Positions 37,601-46,207 of a DNA stretch of 64,000 nt are shown piece after piece. This stretch comes from Symsagittifera roscoffensis (Eukaryota > Xenacoelomorpha > Acoela > Convolutidae). The notes beneath the pieces are model-generated. The model was not told where the DNA came from and searched no databases. It saw only the letters and a list, made by a program, of their open reading frames with translations. Each line of letters begins with the position of its first letter. The first letter of the stretch is position 1. The position numbers and the translations under genes were made by a program. Where the stretch lies: positions 13,498,670 through 13,562,669 of the forward strand of contig NC_087062.1 of the NCBI RefSeq assembly GCF_963678635.1, in the 5' to 3' direction.

Positions 37601-37703
37601 TGTAGAGCCACCACAAAAAAATTGAGCAACAGAACACGTTTGAGAGTACTGGCGTCCTTAAGCTTTGAAATAGACACAGCCATCTCAGATTCTTGATACT
37701 CAT
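19391..37703 (-). CDS. DHHC-type palmitoyltransferase gene, four exons (290 aa)
   Basis: Exons 37703-37416, 26292-26220, 23025-22756 and 19632-19391 join in phase (288+73+270+242 nt) into one 290-residue protein. DHHC enzymes are multi-pass membrane proteins that transfer palmitate to cysteines of target proteins, usually at Golgi/ER membranes, using the DHHC cysteine. Order: TM1 (~21-45), TM2 (~53-75), an SSPG turn (~80-83), the zinc-binding CRD with CDKC, HHC and CGVC (101-121), DHHC at 126-129 and NCVG following, TM3 (~143-167), a strongly acidic loop (~172-190), TM4, and a cytosolic tail. The usual TTxE motif appears degenerate (LTGFQ). The CRD/tail pattern recalls the ZDHHC12/24 group, with low certainty. 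Introns (11.1, 3.2 and 3.1 kb) are loaded with transposons, yet the reading frame and all splice sites look intact. Confidence 0.85.
19803..20070 (-). repeat. MITE-like repeat, copy 2 (inverted relative to 17.5 kb)
   Basis: Reverse-complement relative of 17525-17795. Its outer end, CAGGAGCGGATCTAGAAAT, resembles the CAGGGGCGGATCCAG-type termini of hAT-family MITEs (known family feature; assignment here is inference). It lies just upstream of exon 4 in intron 3 of the DHHC gene. Confidence 0.45.
20071..22294. other. Intron 3 sequence without further genes
   Basis: No coding sequence is supported. Two related blocks around 20690-20830 and 21180-21320 share TAAACGGTGCAA/GGTTACGGTGCAATGG, ...TCCGAC... 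and GTGTGATAAAA.GAGCTGAAC, suggesting an old local duplication. Confidence 0.35.
22295..22445 (+). repeat. Dispersed repeat, copy 2
   Basis: Second copy of the 18640-18800 repeat in the same orientation, again with AATATCCTTAGCATTGGCT, AGCTGGTTATTG and the CACAAGCTTTGCTTG end. It follows a poly-C run at about 22240. Confidence 0.6.
22756..23025 (-). CDS. DHHC gene exon 3 (catalytic DHHC, TM3)
   Basis: After acceptor ATCTAG the exon completes the split Cys codon and reads IRQFDHHCLWIKNCVG, the catalytic motif, then TM3 rich in Leu/Phe/Tyr, then an acidic loop (DDDEDDGWDDWNLEEEE), and the start of TM4. It ends at the donor GTCA/GTAAGT in phase 1. All expected DHHC residues are present, so the enzyme should be active. 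Confidence 0.88.
23776..25606 (+). mobile_element. Mutator-like (MULE) DNA transposon, deleted
   Basis: The element is bounded by inverted repeats of about 100 bp rich in TTAACCCC/TATAACCCC units; the ends read GGTGTCCCAC and (complemented) GGTTCCCAAG. A perfect 9-bp direct repeat AATCGGGAT flanks it (23767-23775 and 25607-25615), the target duplication size typical of Mutator-like elements. Inside is a FLYWCH zinc-finger ORF, a domain often carried by animal MULE transposases. No DDE transposase core was found in the 1.8-kb interior, so this copy is non-autonomous. It sits in intron 2 of the DHHC gene. Confidence 0.8.
24158..24688 (+). CDS. FLYWCH-type zinc finger protein of the MULE
   Basis: The first ATG at 24158 gives 176 residues; the frame is open further upstream. 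A FLYWCH-like domain runs over about the first 50 residues: FHFTLSSKDKQILVVSGHEYYL, then CRATA and GEHNH (quoted in parts). The Tyr-Trp-Arg-Cys segment that gives the family part of its name is missing between YLKRKN and KCRATA, so one zinc ligand has apparently been deleted. The next ~60 residues (ALPT...R.AQRERKQR) look like the linker that follows FLYWCH in MULE transposases. The catalytic core is absent. It is either a truncated transposase or a leftover DNA-binding fragment. Confidence 0.6.
   Translation: MFGASFHFTLSSKDKQILVVSGHEYYLKRKNKCRATAITDRENFIEMRGEHNHDISTGEPDARLVLKNIKDLSGSNIPTVATAIQPITDDIATQLALPTKEYLVRTAQRERKQREEVLPVSPATRSFEIPEHFKKILRFDSGMRHHRVYPEQQMMQGAGIMAYSHTSLDRIPVNGK
25607..26219. 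other. Remainder of DHHC intron 2
   Basis: Non-coding AT-rich intron sequence apart from the MULE target duplication at its left end. No gene is seen. Confidence 0.5.
26220..26292 (-). CDS. DHHC gene exon 2 (first half of the cysteine-rich domain)
   Basis: A 73-nt exon after the acceptor TTTTATAAG, encoding ERSYCDKCHIYRPRRTHHC and VCGV, ending one base into a Cys codon at the donor GTAAGT. The zinc ligands C-x2-C...HHC-x2-C match the DHHC cysteine-rich domain. It enters in phase 0, matching the end of exon 1. Confidence 0.85.
26459..27137. repeat. Fold-back MITE with TA target duplication
   Basis: The ends read (C/T)AGTGCTGATTTAAAT and its complement ATTTAAATCAGCACTG; TA dinucleotides flank both (26457-26458 and 27138-27139). 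Arms of about 260 bp are reverse complements with moderate divergence (shared blocks TTGGGTTGAT, GATGAAGACC, ACCCCAAAAACGAT, AAGCCTCTTAT). No coding sequence. TA duplication and long arms fit a Tc1/mariner-mobilised MITE. It lies in intron 1 of the DHHC gene. Confidence 0.7.
27905..29228 (-). mobile_element. mariner/Tc1-type DNA transposon with ~130-bp inverted repeats
   Basis: The element starts CAGGGTCTTTCAGTTAGAATGG and ends with its exact complement; the inverted repeats run about 130 bp with few mismatches. TA flanks both ends (27903-27904, 29229-29230). The related uninterrupted LINE copy at about 30610-30630 reads caacTAactgcag, which is the expected empty site. The 1,324-bp length is typical for mariner. 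The transposase inside is broken. Confidence 0.9.
28031..28861 (-). pseudogene. mariner transposase, defective
   Basis: Reading right to left, an N-terminal helix-turn-helix part (28861-28658, with ISKAAANLGYSKTT) precedes a frame-broken middle and a C-terminal part with the catalytic-domain signature WPPQSPDLNPLDFWLWG (about 28272-28222) and the usual mariner ending. Between LDMLQSKF and ISRRSAIPWPPQ (about 28275-28325) the segment that normally carries the second catalytic Asp (QDGAxPH type) is missing, and a stop follows LQSKF. This copy therefore cannot make an active enzyme. Confidence 0.8.
30197..33060 (+). pseudogene. LINE copy B: APE endonuclease and reverse transcriptase, decayed
   Basis: The endonuclease motif LGDINAYNAIWFSE lies at about 31188-31230. 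RT motifs follow in shifting frames: KALGPDNLAP (about 32068), ISLAKPGKD...SYRPIALLSPVAKLVER (about 32190-32280), motif A VALDLTAAFDTVDYY (about 32370-32412), motif B QGDVLSP (about 32539) and motif C ADDITL (about 32626). This order is that of jockey/CR1-type LINEs, which copy RNA into a nicked target site. Multiple frameshifts and stops separate the motifs. It lies in intron 1 of the DHHC gene, in sense opposite to that gene. Confidence 0.75.
33220..35960 (+). pseudogene. Second LINE family: zinc finger, APE endonuclease and RT remnants
   Basis: A C2H2-like finger (CHVCGYIQF...LKEH, about 33248-33308), an endonuclease segment (VLGDANAHSP at about 33931 and SSPDLSLASPS at about 34090-34125) and RT motifs (SDSYRLVPILSLA, about 34946; VDLSKASDMVSH, about 35147; GVPQGSVLSPTL, about 35310-35345) occur in order on the plus strand. 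In motif A the usual AFD reads ASD. Long inter-motif segments (for example 34308-34784, with SSKFWKVVRSLNG) fit the EN-RT linker. Frames shift repeatedly, so it is dead. It differs in sequence from copies A/B. Confidence 0.7.
35961..37415. other. Intron 1 remainder, no gene seen
   Basis: Non-coding sequence between the second LINE and exon 1 of the DHHC gene. A CT-rich microsatellite-like tract lies at about 36248-36275. Confidence 0.45.
37416..37703 (-). CDS. DHHC gene exon 1 (start codon, TM1-TM2)
   Basis: ATG at 37703-37701 opens a 96-codon exon with two hydrophobic helices and the short cytosolic stretch RSIRSSPG, which corresponds to the conserved xxDPG turn after TM2 in DHHC enzymes. 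It ends in phase 0 at the donor AAA/GTGAGT. The opposite-strand frame at 37148-37369 is its shadow. Confidence 0.75.
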
Positions 37704-38844
37704 CTTAGCATGCTGATCTAAAACGCAAAAAAAAATGGATCGAAATTCGAATTGGACCCGACATGTTCAGTTATGTCGAGCAAAAAGAAAATCAAAGATC
37801 AGACAACGGTGGGTATTCACAAGTACCAAAATGATAAATCAGTCCCAATTGTACCAAAATGAAAAATCAATCGCGCTAGTACCAAAAATATTCAATTGGC
37901 CGAAGATCTCCAATTGGCCAAAGTCTCGGTTTAAGGTCGCCGGTGGGCGGCTACGCGCGCGTCGCCGCTTCGCGGCGATAACCGGCTCTGATTTTCGTAT
38001 AGAGTCCTACCCTCTGTTGGCAAGCTCGCAACACGTTGGCGCGACTGAGGCCTTCACTATTCTGCTGCTTAGCTTTCTTCTGTTTGAACAGTAGAAAATT
38101 ATTGCAATAATTCGTTGGCTCAAAATTCGACCAATCAGAAAACGAGTTGAATAATTTTTTTTTTTTTTTTTTTTTAAAGTTAATCAGAAGGTCAAAAGTA
38201 TCATAGTAACCGAGGTTACAGTCATGAGTCCCTTCATCATGTATTCCAGTCAAAATCCTTGGAATTTTCTAGAAATGGAAGTGATAATGATAAAAGAAGA
38301 TGACAAGTGTTTAAGTCCTTTTCAATTAAAATCGATACGGGTTACGTTTCTTCAATAAGAACACGCAACTCGACACGAGACAATATAATATACAAGTGTT
38401 ACAAGTAAAAAAATTTCGTCGAAAGTTATTTTGTCATTTATTGTTCCGAGTACGCAAGCGGCGTTCGCAATCTGTATTGCCAGGGAGATTCTCTAATTTA
38501 AAAAGCTGCCTGCTCTGGGTTCCTCAAAGCATATGCTTAGGTTCTTACAAAGCTTGCTCAAAAAAACTTCTTTGCTGGTGCCGGCAGCTCCCTGAATTTC
38601 AAAAGCTAGCGGTTGAAAAAGATATCCATCATTTATAAGATCTTTATACTTGTCAATTTTTCGCTCTTCCGCTTCAGCGGCAGCCGTACCAGGGTATCAA
38701 ACAGACCCGGCATTAATCCTACAAGGAGCAAAGGAGTCTACTACCGTTACATCCCACAAGAGCTGCTTACCATCAGCCCATGGAACGAGCGTCAAACCGT
38801 CTGGTCGCTTCTGATCGGTCCTGTAGAGGTGTCGTGGTTCTAAA
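37704..38844. other. Upstream region of the DHHC gene; poly-T and repeats
   Basis: This should include the DHHC promoter, but no core promoter element stands out. A long poly-T tract (about 38154-38175) could be the tail of a reverse-oriented retroposed copy. A short repeated motif (GTACCAAAATGA..AATCA at 37826-37870) recurs inverted at about 41290-41370. Two plus-strand frames (38396-38638 and 38613-38843) have no recognisable domain. Confidence 0.35.
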
Positions 38845-39697
38845 TGTAACATTCGCCCAAATACTACACAGCGACGGAGCGTAGAAAAAGTACCTATTAA
38901 CGACTGGCAGGCGTCAGTTACCTTAATCCTACTCGTTTTTCACCGTCTCGACCTTGCCAGTTGATTTTCTGGTCTGTTTAGGGCTAAGTAAAAAGTTACT
39001 ATTTTTAGGCCATCAGTCAAACGACTTTTGATCAGCTTTCGTTTACATGCAAACACAACCACATAGCTGAGTCTCGGATCCTCAGACTACGTGATTGTCA
39101 TTAAAAACACGGCTCGAACAACCTATTTTAACATGTTTTTGTGTGACAGTTCTATATTAAATCCATTGGAGATGGATTGATCCTTTCCTCTTTCTAGCTA
39201 CTCATATTCCAAAACATCAAATTATACCGGTGTTAATTCAGACTTCTACGACATCCAAGTAGCTACAAAGTTAGTTTTATACAGTCCCTTCACATAAAAC
39301 AGTCTCTGGGGGACCAAGCCTCCGCTCCCGTAATCTTCCTGAGATAACGTTCTTATCTCTTCCAATTTGTGGTACGGGAGGGTTCCGTGGAATATTCCTT
39401 CCCCACTGAAGCCTCCTTCTCCACTAATATCCACTGATAGGGGTCTTATCGTGTGTTGTTGCCACGATAAGAAGCTTCGTATTTCTCGTCTCTTGTGCGA
39501 CCGTCTTCCACAATATTTGTCGTTCTTCTGTTTTTTTTCGTCGTTTTTCGTCAAAATGGCCGTTTTTCGTATTTCTGAGAAATATTCCCTTTTCGATTCC
39601 TACCCTCCTTCGCAATACTTTTTCTTTAATAAGGCCTTTTCTCGTTCTTTTTCGTGTCACCGGAAGGTTGCGCTGTGCCATCTGGCAGAATGGCACA
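38845..39697 (-). repeat. Long terminal repeat (solo or detached), LTR copy 1
   Basis: 853 bp beginning TGTAACATTCGCCC and ending CAGAATGGCACA on the plus strand (TGT...ACA ends), closely matching 44177-45050 along its whole length. No matching 5-bp flanking duplication is seen and the internal sequences of the family are absent on both sides, so it is a detached LTR. Orientation is set by comparison with the large element. Confidence 0.75.
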
Positions 39698-41294
39698 AAA
39701 ACAGACGGAATGTGAGTAGATGATAGACTCTGCTTTATGAGGGCATTCAGGTTTGAATGTCTAGAGAATCTCCCTGCACTTTTGAGGCAAGAAAGACCAT
39801 GCCAACCATCCTCGGCAACGTCTTTTCCGCACACGCATTTATGCCGTTCGCATATTTTTGATCCTAACCGAAGTCCTATCGCAATTCTGAATTGTTGGTT
39901 CGACAGTTTTAACCTTAAATTTTTGCACGGGATGACGTTCAACCATTGGGAGCCAAATCTATCTTGGAACGCGTTGAACCTTTTTACGTCCGTTGGTTCG
40001 AGTCGTAAAATCAAGTCTGCAATTTCGCTGTCAAAAATTGGCTCCGTCCAATTTTTTTGGATTTCATTTTCCGGAGCCATTTCAATTTTTCCAAGGTCAA
40101 ACCACCGTTTAAGCGCATCATCATAGGTTCCATCCACATGCTCCAAACCAAAGATTTCGCTCAAGGCATCTTTCGCTCCTACTGCTGAGGCTAAGAAAGC
40201 GGGTAAAGCGAGTAGACGAGCGGAAGAAATGCCCAAGCCACCTTTGGCTGCCAGGAGAACTGCTTGTAAAAACTGGTTATCATCCATTTTCACGTTAGTG
40301 ACCTTGCATAACGAATTTTTTAGTAATTTATCGTAGCGTTCCAAAAAATAATTTTGCAAAAAACAAGGGCTCGTACGCAAAAAATATAGGAGTTTCGGCA
40401 TGCTAAAGCAATTTTTCAGGAGGTAAAAACCATAATGGGCGTCTAGTTTGTCAATGACATCCGAGATTTTTTCAAGCTCCTTAATTTTTTTGTCGAGCCA
40501 TTCTTTTCGGCAAAGTTCGCCGATTGGAGATCCTAAAATGAGGAGTTCATCTTTTGTTTTTATTTTTATTTTGGGGCATACTTTTCGAAATTGTGTTAAA
40601 ATTGAATTATACTGTGTACTAATAGTCGGTTCCAAAAAACAAAGTTCACACTTCTCAGTGCTTAAGCTCAGGCCGTAAATTTGTTCCGATTTCAGAATGT
40701 TTTTAAGGTCCCGGAGTACTACCTTATAGTCGTCGGCTAAATTCCCATCATCTAAATACCAGATGTTAATTTTCGACTCCAACTGTTTGACTAGTGTATG
40801 AATTCTTTCCGCAAAAAGGGGGGGTCTTCACGATCACCTTGCTGAGTTCCGTCTTCTGACATTATGACAGAGCTTCCGTAAAAAAGGTAACTAGGTTTAC
40901 CATACGCGCAATGGGTGTAATTATACAATTCGGGGCGATTTGAATAAACATGATTCAGCATTGTTTCTCTGTTTAAAGAGTGAAAGGCATTCTTAAAATC
41001 TAGTTTTAAAATAACAGTGCATTTTGGATTGTCGTCGCGTTCAATTAGGTTTCGAAACGAGTGCGCAGCTATTTCTGCTCCTCGTTTGGTACCGCATCCT
41101 ACCTGTACGTTTCCGAAAAAATTTTGTCGCTCGGAGAGGGCCTTGCTTCCAGCGCATTTAGACGCGATACATCTCGGCGTGTTGCCTATGGCAATCGGTC
41201 TCAACCCTCCGTCTATCTTTATGAGGGCGATAAGCTTTGCGCCAAAAAAGAAAGGTCTTAGTGGTTCGGGTATTTTGCCATCTCCAATGAGCAA
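39698..41294 (-). pseudogene. Non-LTR-type reverse transcriptase remnant truncated by an LTR
   Basis: Two overlapping minus-strand frames (41294-40791 and 40782 downwards) make one RT broken by a frameshift near 40790. Motif A is LKLDFKNAFHSLNR (about 41000), motif B GTQQGD (about 40840) and motif C YLDDG (about 40755). A thumb-like region and a C-x-C...H...C zinc motif with GLSC...RHSNLN (about 39830-39750) follow, as found before the restriction-like endonuclease in some non-LTR elements. That endonuclease is missing: at 39697 the frame runs into LTR copy 1 and continues for 91 LTR-encoded codons to 39424. Confidence 0.7.
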
Positions 41295-41299
41295 AATTT

Positions 41300-41800
41300 T
41301 GGTACAAATGGGACCGATTTTTCATTTTGCTACAAGTGAACGTTGGTACAAATGGGACTTCGCCCACCAGAACAGCCGGATTGACAAGTTTGGAAAAGTC
41401 AAGAATATCAATCATGTCATCACTTTTCATGTCATTTTTGATCCCTTTTCATGTTTATCAGAAGCTTGTCCATGTGTTTCGACATTTTGCACATTCGCTG
41501 CATAGTTGCCATATGCACATATAGCTGCTTGAAAATCGTTCATTGCCGTGTTTCCACAAGAGGGCTAAGAATCAGTTTTTAGGCTTTTAGGATTTCGGAA
41601 ACCCATGTGTGCATCAATTCGTTTCGCGACTCCGGCTGTACACAAAATGAACTCATTTTTGGTCTCTTTGATTCTTGTTTCCTACAGCGCAAAGATTTCT
41701 GTTCTTCAGTTTGAAGGAGAGAGTTTAGGCTTGTGTTTCACACAAGGGTTTGCCCCATCACTTGATAGCTGAGCTGACTTTCTGCACCGGGTTGCAATGT
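41300..41800. other. No supported gene
   Basis: Non-coding sequence with GGTACAAATGGGAC-like short repeats near its left end (41303-41360). Nothing else is recognised. Confidence 0.35.
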
Positions 41801-41804
41801 CCAG

Positions 41805-43601
41805 TTGCATATAACAGTTGATGAACAGACAAGAGTTTGGAAAGAAGTTAAAAATCGGAAAGTGAAATCTTTGAAAGAGGTAATCATAGAAGCAACAAAA
41901 GAACAAAAGAGAGAAGCTGAAGAAAACCGAAAAAAGGACATTGTGATCTACGAAGCCAAGGAGAGCGCAGCTACTGACAGTGAATCAAGGACAAAATGTG
42001 AGAAAGAATGGCGCCAAAATTCATGGCAACGTCAAAACTTTTTTTTGTGACATTCGAGTAGGAAAATTGGCAGTTTTGATAGATTATCTCTGCTACTCGT
42101 ACAGTTTGACGAATCAGGAAAGGTCAATCAGAAGTGATAATTTAAACAATTCTCTCTGAAGACCTTGAAATTCCGCAGTAACTGAAAATGAGAGAAAACA
42201 GGAGAGGAACGATTTTCGCTGACACAGAAAAGACGCACGAGAAATTATAGCGAACGACAGAATTATTTTTGACGACGTTAACGGAAGGCCCTTCCGAATT
42301 GTAACGATTGTAACTGTACAATCGGTATCGAAAATTTCCCGACAATCAGGAAGGTTATTAGGAGGATTTAGTCAACCTTCCTGTAGGTCGATAAGACCGC
42401 TCTTTGTCCGGATTCCAGAATTCGGAAGGGTCTCGGAAAGAAAACTGAAACTCCAATTTAGCAACTTTTAGCTTCCGGTTATGTCCTGAAATGAATTAAA
42501 AACATCTAATTTCGTTTTCAGAAAATGAGAAGCTAGGAGTTGAGGGAAATGATCTATCCATCTCCGATGGATAGGATGGCTTTCTCTACTGAACAAAAAC
42601 AAAAGTAGTATTGTATTTATTTAGTAGCCCTGATTTTAGGGGTGACCTCGTGGTCTGGGGATCATAAGACCCAGCCATAAGCACATTAATTTATATATAA
42701 CTAAATTAACCTGCGCGTTCTGGCCGATAGCCAAAAACAGTAACAATTTTGTCGACCCGATGTTAAAAGGACCACACAAAAACTGGATTTGGCAGTGACG
42801 ATAAAAAAAGCAAGTAGAGCTGTGTTTAGACGCTAGCCAGTCGTTTCATAACCTAGCTTTATTTTCCGCCGATATGTAGTTCCGCGCGAATGTTACAAAA
42901 GAAGATGAAAAAACAATTGAAAAGTTATTATCAAGTATCGACATGGAAAACAAAAAATTTTCAAAATGATCCGACGAAGATATAAGCAGACTAATGCTGA
43001 TTTCCTTCAATACTCAACAAGATGTTTTTGAAATAAACCGCTGAAATCTCAAAAATAATCTCAAAAGAAATCTCAAAAGTAGCCCGGATCGGAGTCTGAA
43101 AGAAAGAGAAGAAAGGCGAAACCTAGTTACCAAAGCAGAAAACTTGAACAATCAGGAAGAAGGAAACTCTGTGTATCTGGTTCGAGGAATGCATATTCTA
43201 AAAGTCAAGAAGAAAGCAAGACTAAAAAATGAAATTTCTGGTACACAAATATTGACACTCTTACACAAAAGAAACATCAGGAATTGATCAAATTTATTAA
43301 AGAGATAAAAAAAACCCCAGATGAAATTACTCCAGTAGAAGCAAAACCAAAAAACTCAAAAACCGAGTGGAACCCAGCTTGGTACAAAATTAACAACTAT
43401 AACATTGAGTCAATAAATATGAATCCAAACTACGGGCGAGGCATTTTAATTTTCGTAAATGAAGACAAAAACTACTGCATTGAACAAAACCCGAACGAGT
43501 TACAAGATGTGGTGATATGTGACATTGCTAAAGATCGGAAGTTTATCCGCTCGGCAGTTAACTACCGGAGCCCAAAATTAGATGAAAGGAAAAAAAATAT
43601 G
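41805..43601 (+). pseudogene. LINE remnants: ORF1-like coil and APE endonuclease fragment
   Basis: 41805-42050 encodes a charged helical stretch ending ENRKKDIVIYEAKES, a pattern seen in LINE ORF1 proteins before their RNA-binding domain. After a degenerate interval, the frame from 43284 encodes GRGILIFVNEDKNY and FIRSAVNYRSP, resembling the central APE endonuclease strands of LINE ORF2. The frame then runs into an inverted LTR at about 43602. In 42050-43280 I see no intact gene; a fragment near 42530-42600 (CCATCTCCGATGGAT) resembles part of the LTR. Confidence 0.4.
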
Positions 43602-44163
43602 CCATTCCGCCGGATTGGCACAATCAAACCCGGCGCCGCACTAAAAAAAGAACGACAAAGGCGTAAGTGTCAGATTGGCAGTGAAAAGGAGGGTCGGAAT
43701 ATTCTAGAGTTTGTTAGTTTTAAAGTTTCCATTCGAACCAGCTCATTTCTGAGACGTGCGTGAACGGCCATTTTGAAGCAGAAAAGAGAAGAAAAACAGA
43801 ACAAACGAAAACGCCGGTAAAACAAGTTGAAGAAAAACACGAGGAAGAACGGAGCCTCTTATCGTGACGACCAGACAAGATAAGATCTTTAGTTGGAGCA
43901 AATAAGAAGAAAAGAGGCTTCAGTGGGACAGCCGGAGCGTACGAGATTGAGGAATTAGTGACGTTATCTCTGAGGGATAACGGAGCTGGAGGCCCGGTGC
44001 CCAGAGACTGTGTGAGCTATCAAACTTACTTTTTGGCTGCTGTGATGCCTTGAATAAATGAATTAACTCCGCTTTTGTATAATATTTCAGAGCATGAGTA
44101 GCTAGAGAGAAGGAAAGGTCAATTCATCCCCAATGGATGTAGTTTATAACTGTCACTAAAAAG
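43602..44163 (+). repeat. Diverged, truncated LTR in opposite orientation
   Basis: The plus strand reads TGCCATTCCGCCGGAT, similar to the start of the LTR on the minus strand (TGTGCCATTCTGCCAGAT). Shared blocks follow (CACGATAAGAGGC complement, AGAGACTG complement, AGAGCATGAGTAGCTAG, CCAATGGAT), ending near AACTGTCAC at about 44155. About 300 bp of the LTR end are missing. A purine tract (GATGAAAGGAAAAAAAATA) directly precedes it, as expected of a 3' LTR. It lies head to head with LTR copy 2. Confidence 0.6.
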
Positions 44164-44176
44164 TAAATATTGGATT

Positions 44177-45050
44177 TGTAACATTCGCCCAAATATCACA
44201 CAGCGACGGAGCGTAGAAAAAGTACATATTGACGACTGGCAGGCGTCAGTTACCTTAACTCTACTCGTTTTTCACCGTCTCGACCTTGCCAGTTGATTTT
44301 CTGGTCTGTCTAGGGCAAAGTAAGAAGTTACCATTTTTAGGCCATCAGTCAAACGACTTTTGATCAGCTTTCGTTTACATGCGAACACAACCACATAGCT
44401 GAGTCTCGGATCCTCAGACTACGTGATTGTCATTAAAAACACGGCTCGAACAACCTATTTTAACATGTTTTTGTGTGACAGTTCTATATTAAATCCATTG
44501 GAGATGGATTGACCCTTTCCTTTTTCTAGCTACTCATACTCTGAAATATTAAATAATAACGGTGTTAATTAAGATCTATGACATTATAGCAGCTATATAG
44601 TCAGTCTACACAGTCCCTTCACATAGACAGTCTCTGGGGGACCAAGCCTCCGCTCCCGTAATATTCTTGAGATAACACTCTTATCTCTTATAATTCGTGT
44701 CCCGGGAGGGTTCCGTGGTATATTTCTTCCCCCACTGAAGCCTCCTTCTCCACAAATATACGTCGCTAAGGTTCTTATCGTGTGTTATTGCCACGATAAG
44801 AGGCTTCGTAATTTTCTTGCTCGACTGTTCTTCACAATCTCTATCGTGGTTCTGTTTTTCGTCTTTTTATTCAAAATGGCCGTCTTTTCTCTATTTCTCA
44901 GAAATGTTCTTCTTCCAATCGAAATTTTAAAAATAAAAATTCTAGAACATTCTGACCCTCCGTCGCAACACTTTTTTGTTCATAAGGCCTTTAGTCACTC
45001 TTTTTTATGTCGCCGGAAGGTTGTGCTGTCTCATCTGGCAGAATGGCACA
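44177..45050 (-). repeat. 3' LTR of the large element (LTR copy 2)
   Basis: 874 bp, TGTAAC...GGCACA on the plus strand (minus: TGTGCC...GTTACA). It matches LTR copy 1 end to end. The minus-strand sequence just before it is GGGGAGTA, similar in form to the short Ty1 polypurine tract (GGGTGGTA). The 5' partner would lie beyond the right edge of the window, so the pair cannot be compared. Confidence 0.7.
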
Positions 45051-45064
45051 TACTCCCCGGACAA
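45051..45064 (-). promoter_or_regulatory. Putative polypurine tract next to the 3' LTR
   Basis: On the minus strand the LTR is preceded directly by TTGTCCGGGGAGTA. The position is where reverse transcription of LTR elements primes plus-strand DNA. The 12-mer TTGTCCGGGGAG recurs in pol (61241-61252, 61283-61294, 61325-61336, with 11/12 at 61409-61420) and in ORF3 (58772-58783). Confidence 0.5.
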
Positions 45065-45799
45065 GTCTCCATCAATGTCCCTATTGATCGCATAACACCG
45101 GGTCATCGTCAAGTAGTTATCCAGTTCTCTGTAATCAATCTTACAAATCGCATAAGAAAATGAAATTTATCTACCCCACCTCAACTCACTACGTGTTCAC
45201 AAATGGCATCGTACTACATCTCACTGCCTTTCAACATTTTCACAAAATTTGCACCATGAGGAGTGTCCTAGATAAAATTTCTTTTCTGACTACTTACGTC
45301 GTCTTGCCATAAAACTTCTTTTCGCTCTTTGTGATTAAAAAGTGGGACGTGGCACGGCCACGCACCCGTTAAAATTAACTTAACTTCACTCACCAAGTAT
45401 AATCAGTCATCTATGCGGTCCTTTCAATATTAAAACTAAGAAACTCTGTGGCTAGGAAAGTTCTTGAGTTACCCACCCTTCTCGAGCGAGTTTACTCAAA
45501 CTTATCATGTCGCCACACAGTGAATTTGTGTCTTACACAGGTTAAAAATTTCAGTCGTGAATAAATAGGTAAATATACTCACCTATGTTCCTTATATACA
45601 TACATAGATAGTAGTAACTAAAATCAACAATTTAAACAATTTTAACAATTGCAACAATTTTCGAAGTTTGGTCTGACCAAACTAGATCAAAACAAAAAGT
45701 TTAACAAGTTCAATAATCAAAACTTGGTTGATTTGTTCAAGTTTTTACACACAAAGACAATCCAGTTTTTTCTCCTTCTCTTCTCTTCTTTGGTCATCT
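45065..45799 (-). other. 3' non-coding region of the large element
   Basis: An AT-rich stretch between ORF7 and the LTR. Its LTR-proximal 40 bases resemble the ORF3 coding sequence at 58772-58815 (shared GCGATC, GGGAC, GATGGA, TTGTCCGGGGAG). Short AACAATT repeats lie at about 45625-45660. No coding sequence is seen. Confidence 0.45.
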
Positions 45800-46207
45800 T
45801 CATTCCATCATTTCTCCATCCTGATGTTCAGCGTCACTGTCTTCCAGAACTTTCTCCAACATGTCCAGAGAGTTGCGGGCCGTGCCCCAACCCTCCTGTT
45901 CCAACAGCCTCGGTTTGCAGCAAGGTAGCAAGTCCACATTCCCCTTCTGCTCCCGGTTCCTGCAAAAGCTGTTGTGAAGACATAGGCTGACGTTTCGTTC
46001 TAGGTCAGCTCTTAAGACCTCTTTCTTCTCATCTTCAGTAACACAAGGCGCTCCAGCTACCCGCTTCACCGCTGTGGTGACCGCGTTTCTGTGCGTCAGG
46101 AATGCTCGTTTATAGGCTCCTGGTCCTATATCTAGCTGGAAAGATTGATAGGCTTCCGTGTTCCTTGACATGTGACGCTTCGCGCGTTCATACATCCAAG
46201 ATGTCAT
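45800..46207 (-). CDS. ORF7, small protein of unknown function (135 aa)
   Basis: ATG at 46207 (a second ATG at 46195) opens a frame overlapping the end of ORF6 by 20 nt. The protein is mixed and charged, has a Cys-rich stretch in its second half (about residues 80-100) with spacing suggestive of metal binding but no recognised family, and an acidic C-terminus (LEDSDAEHQDGEMME). It is the last gene before the 3' non-coding region and LTR. No signal peptide or membrane helix is seen. Function unknown; the overlap suggests translation coupled to ORF6. Confidence 0.6.
   Translation of the reverse strand: MTSWMYERAKRHMSRNTEAYQSFQLDIGPGAYKRAFLTHRNAVTTAVKRVAGAPCVTEDEKKEVLRADLERNVSLCLHNSFCRNREQKGNVDLLPCCKPRLLEQEGWGTARNSLDMLEKVLEDSDAEHQDGEMME

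Noticed and set aside
42636-42720. Possible tRNA or tRNA-derived SINE (GACCTCGTGGTCTGGGGATC)
   Set aside because: An A-box-like segment is present, but I find no convincing B box, anticodon stem or acceptor stem.
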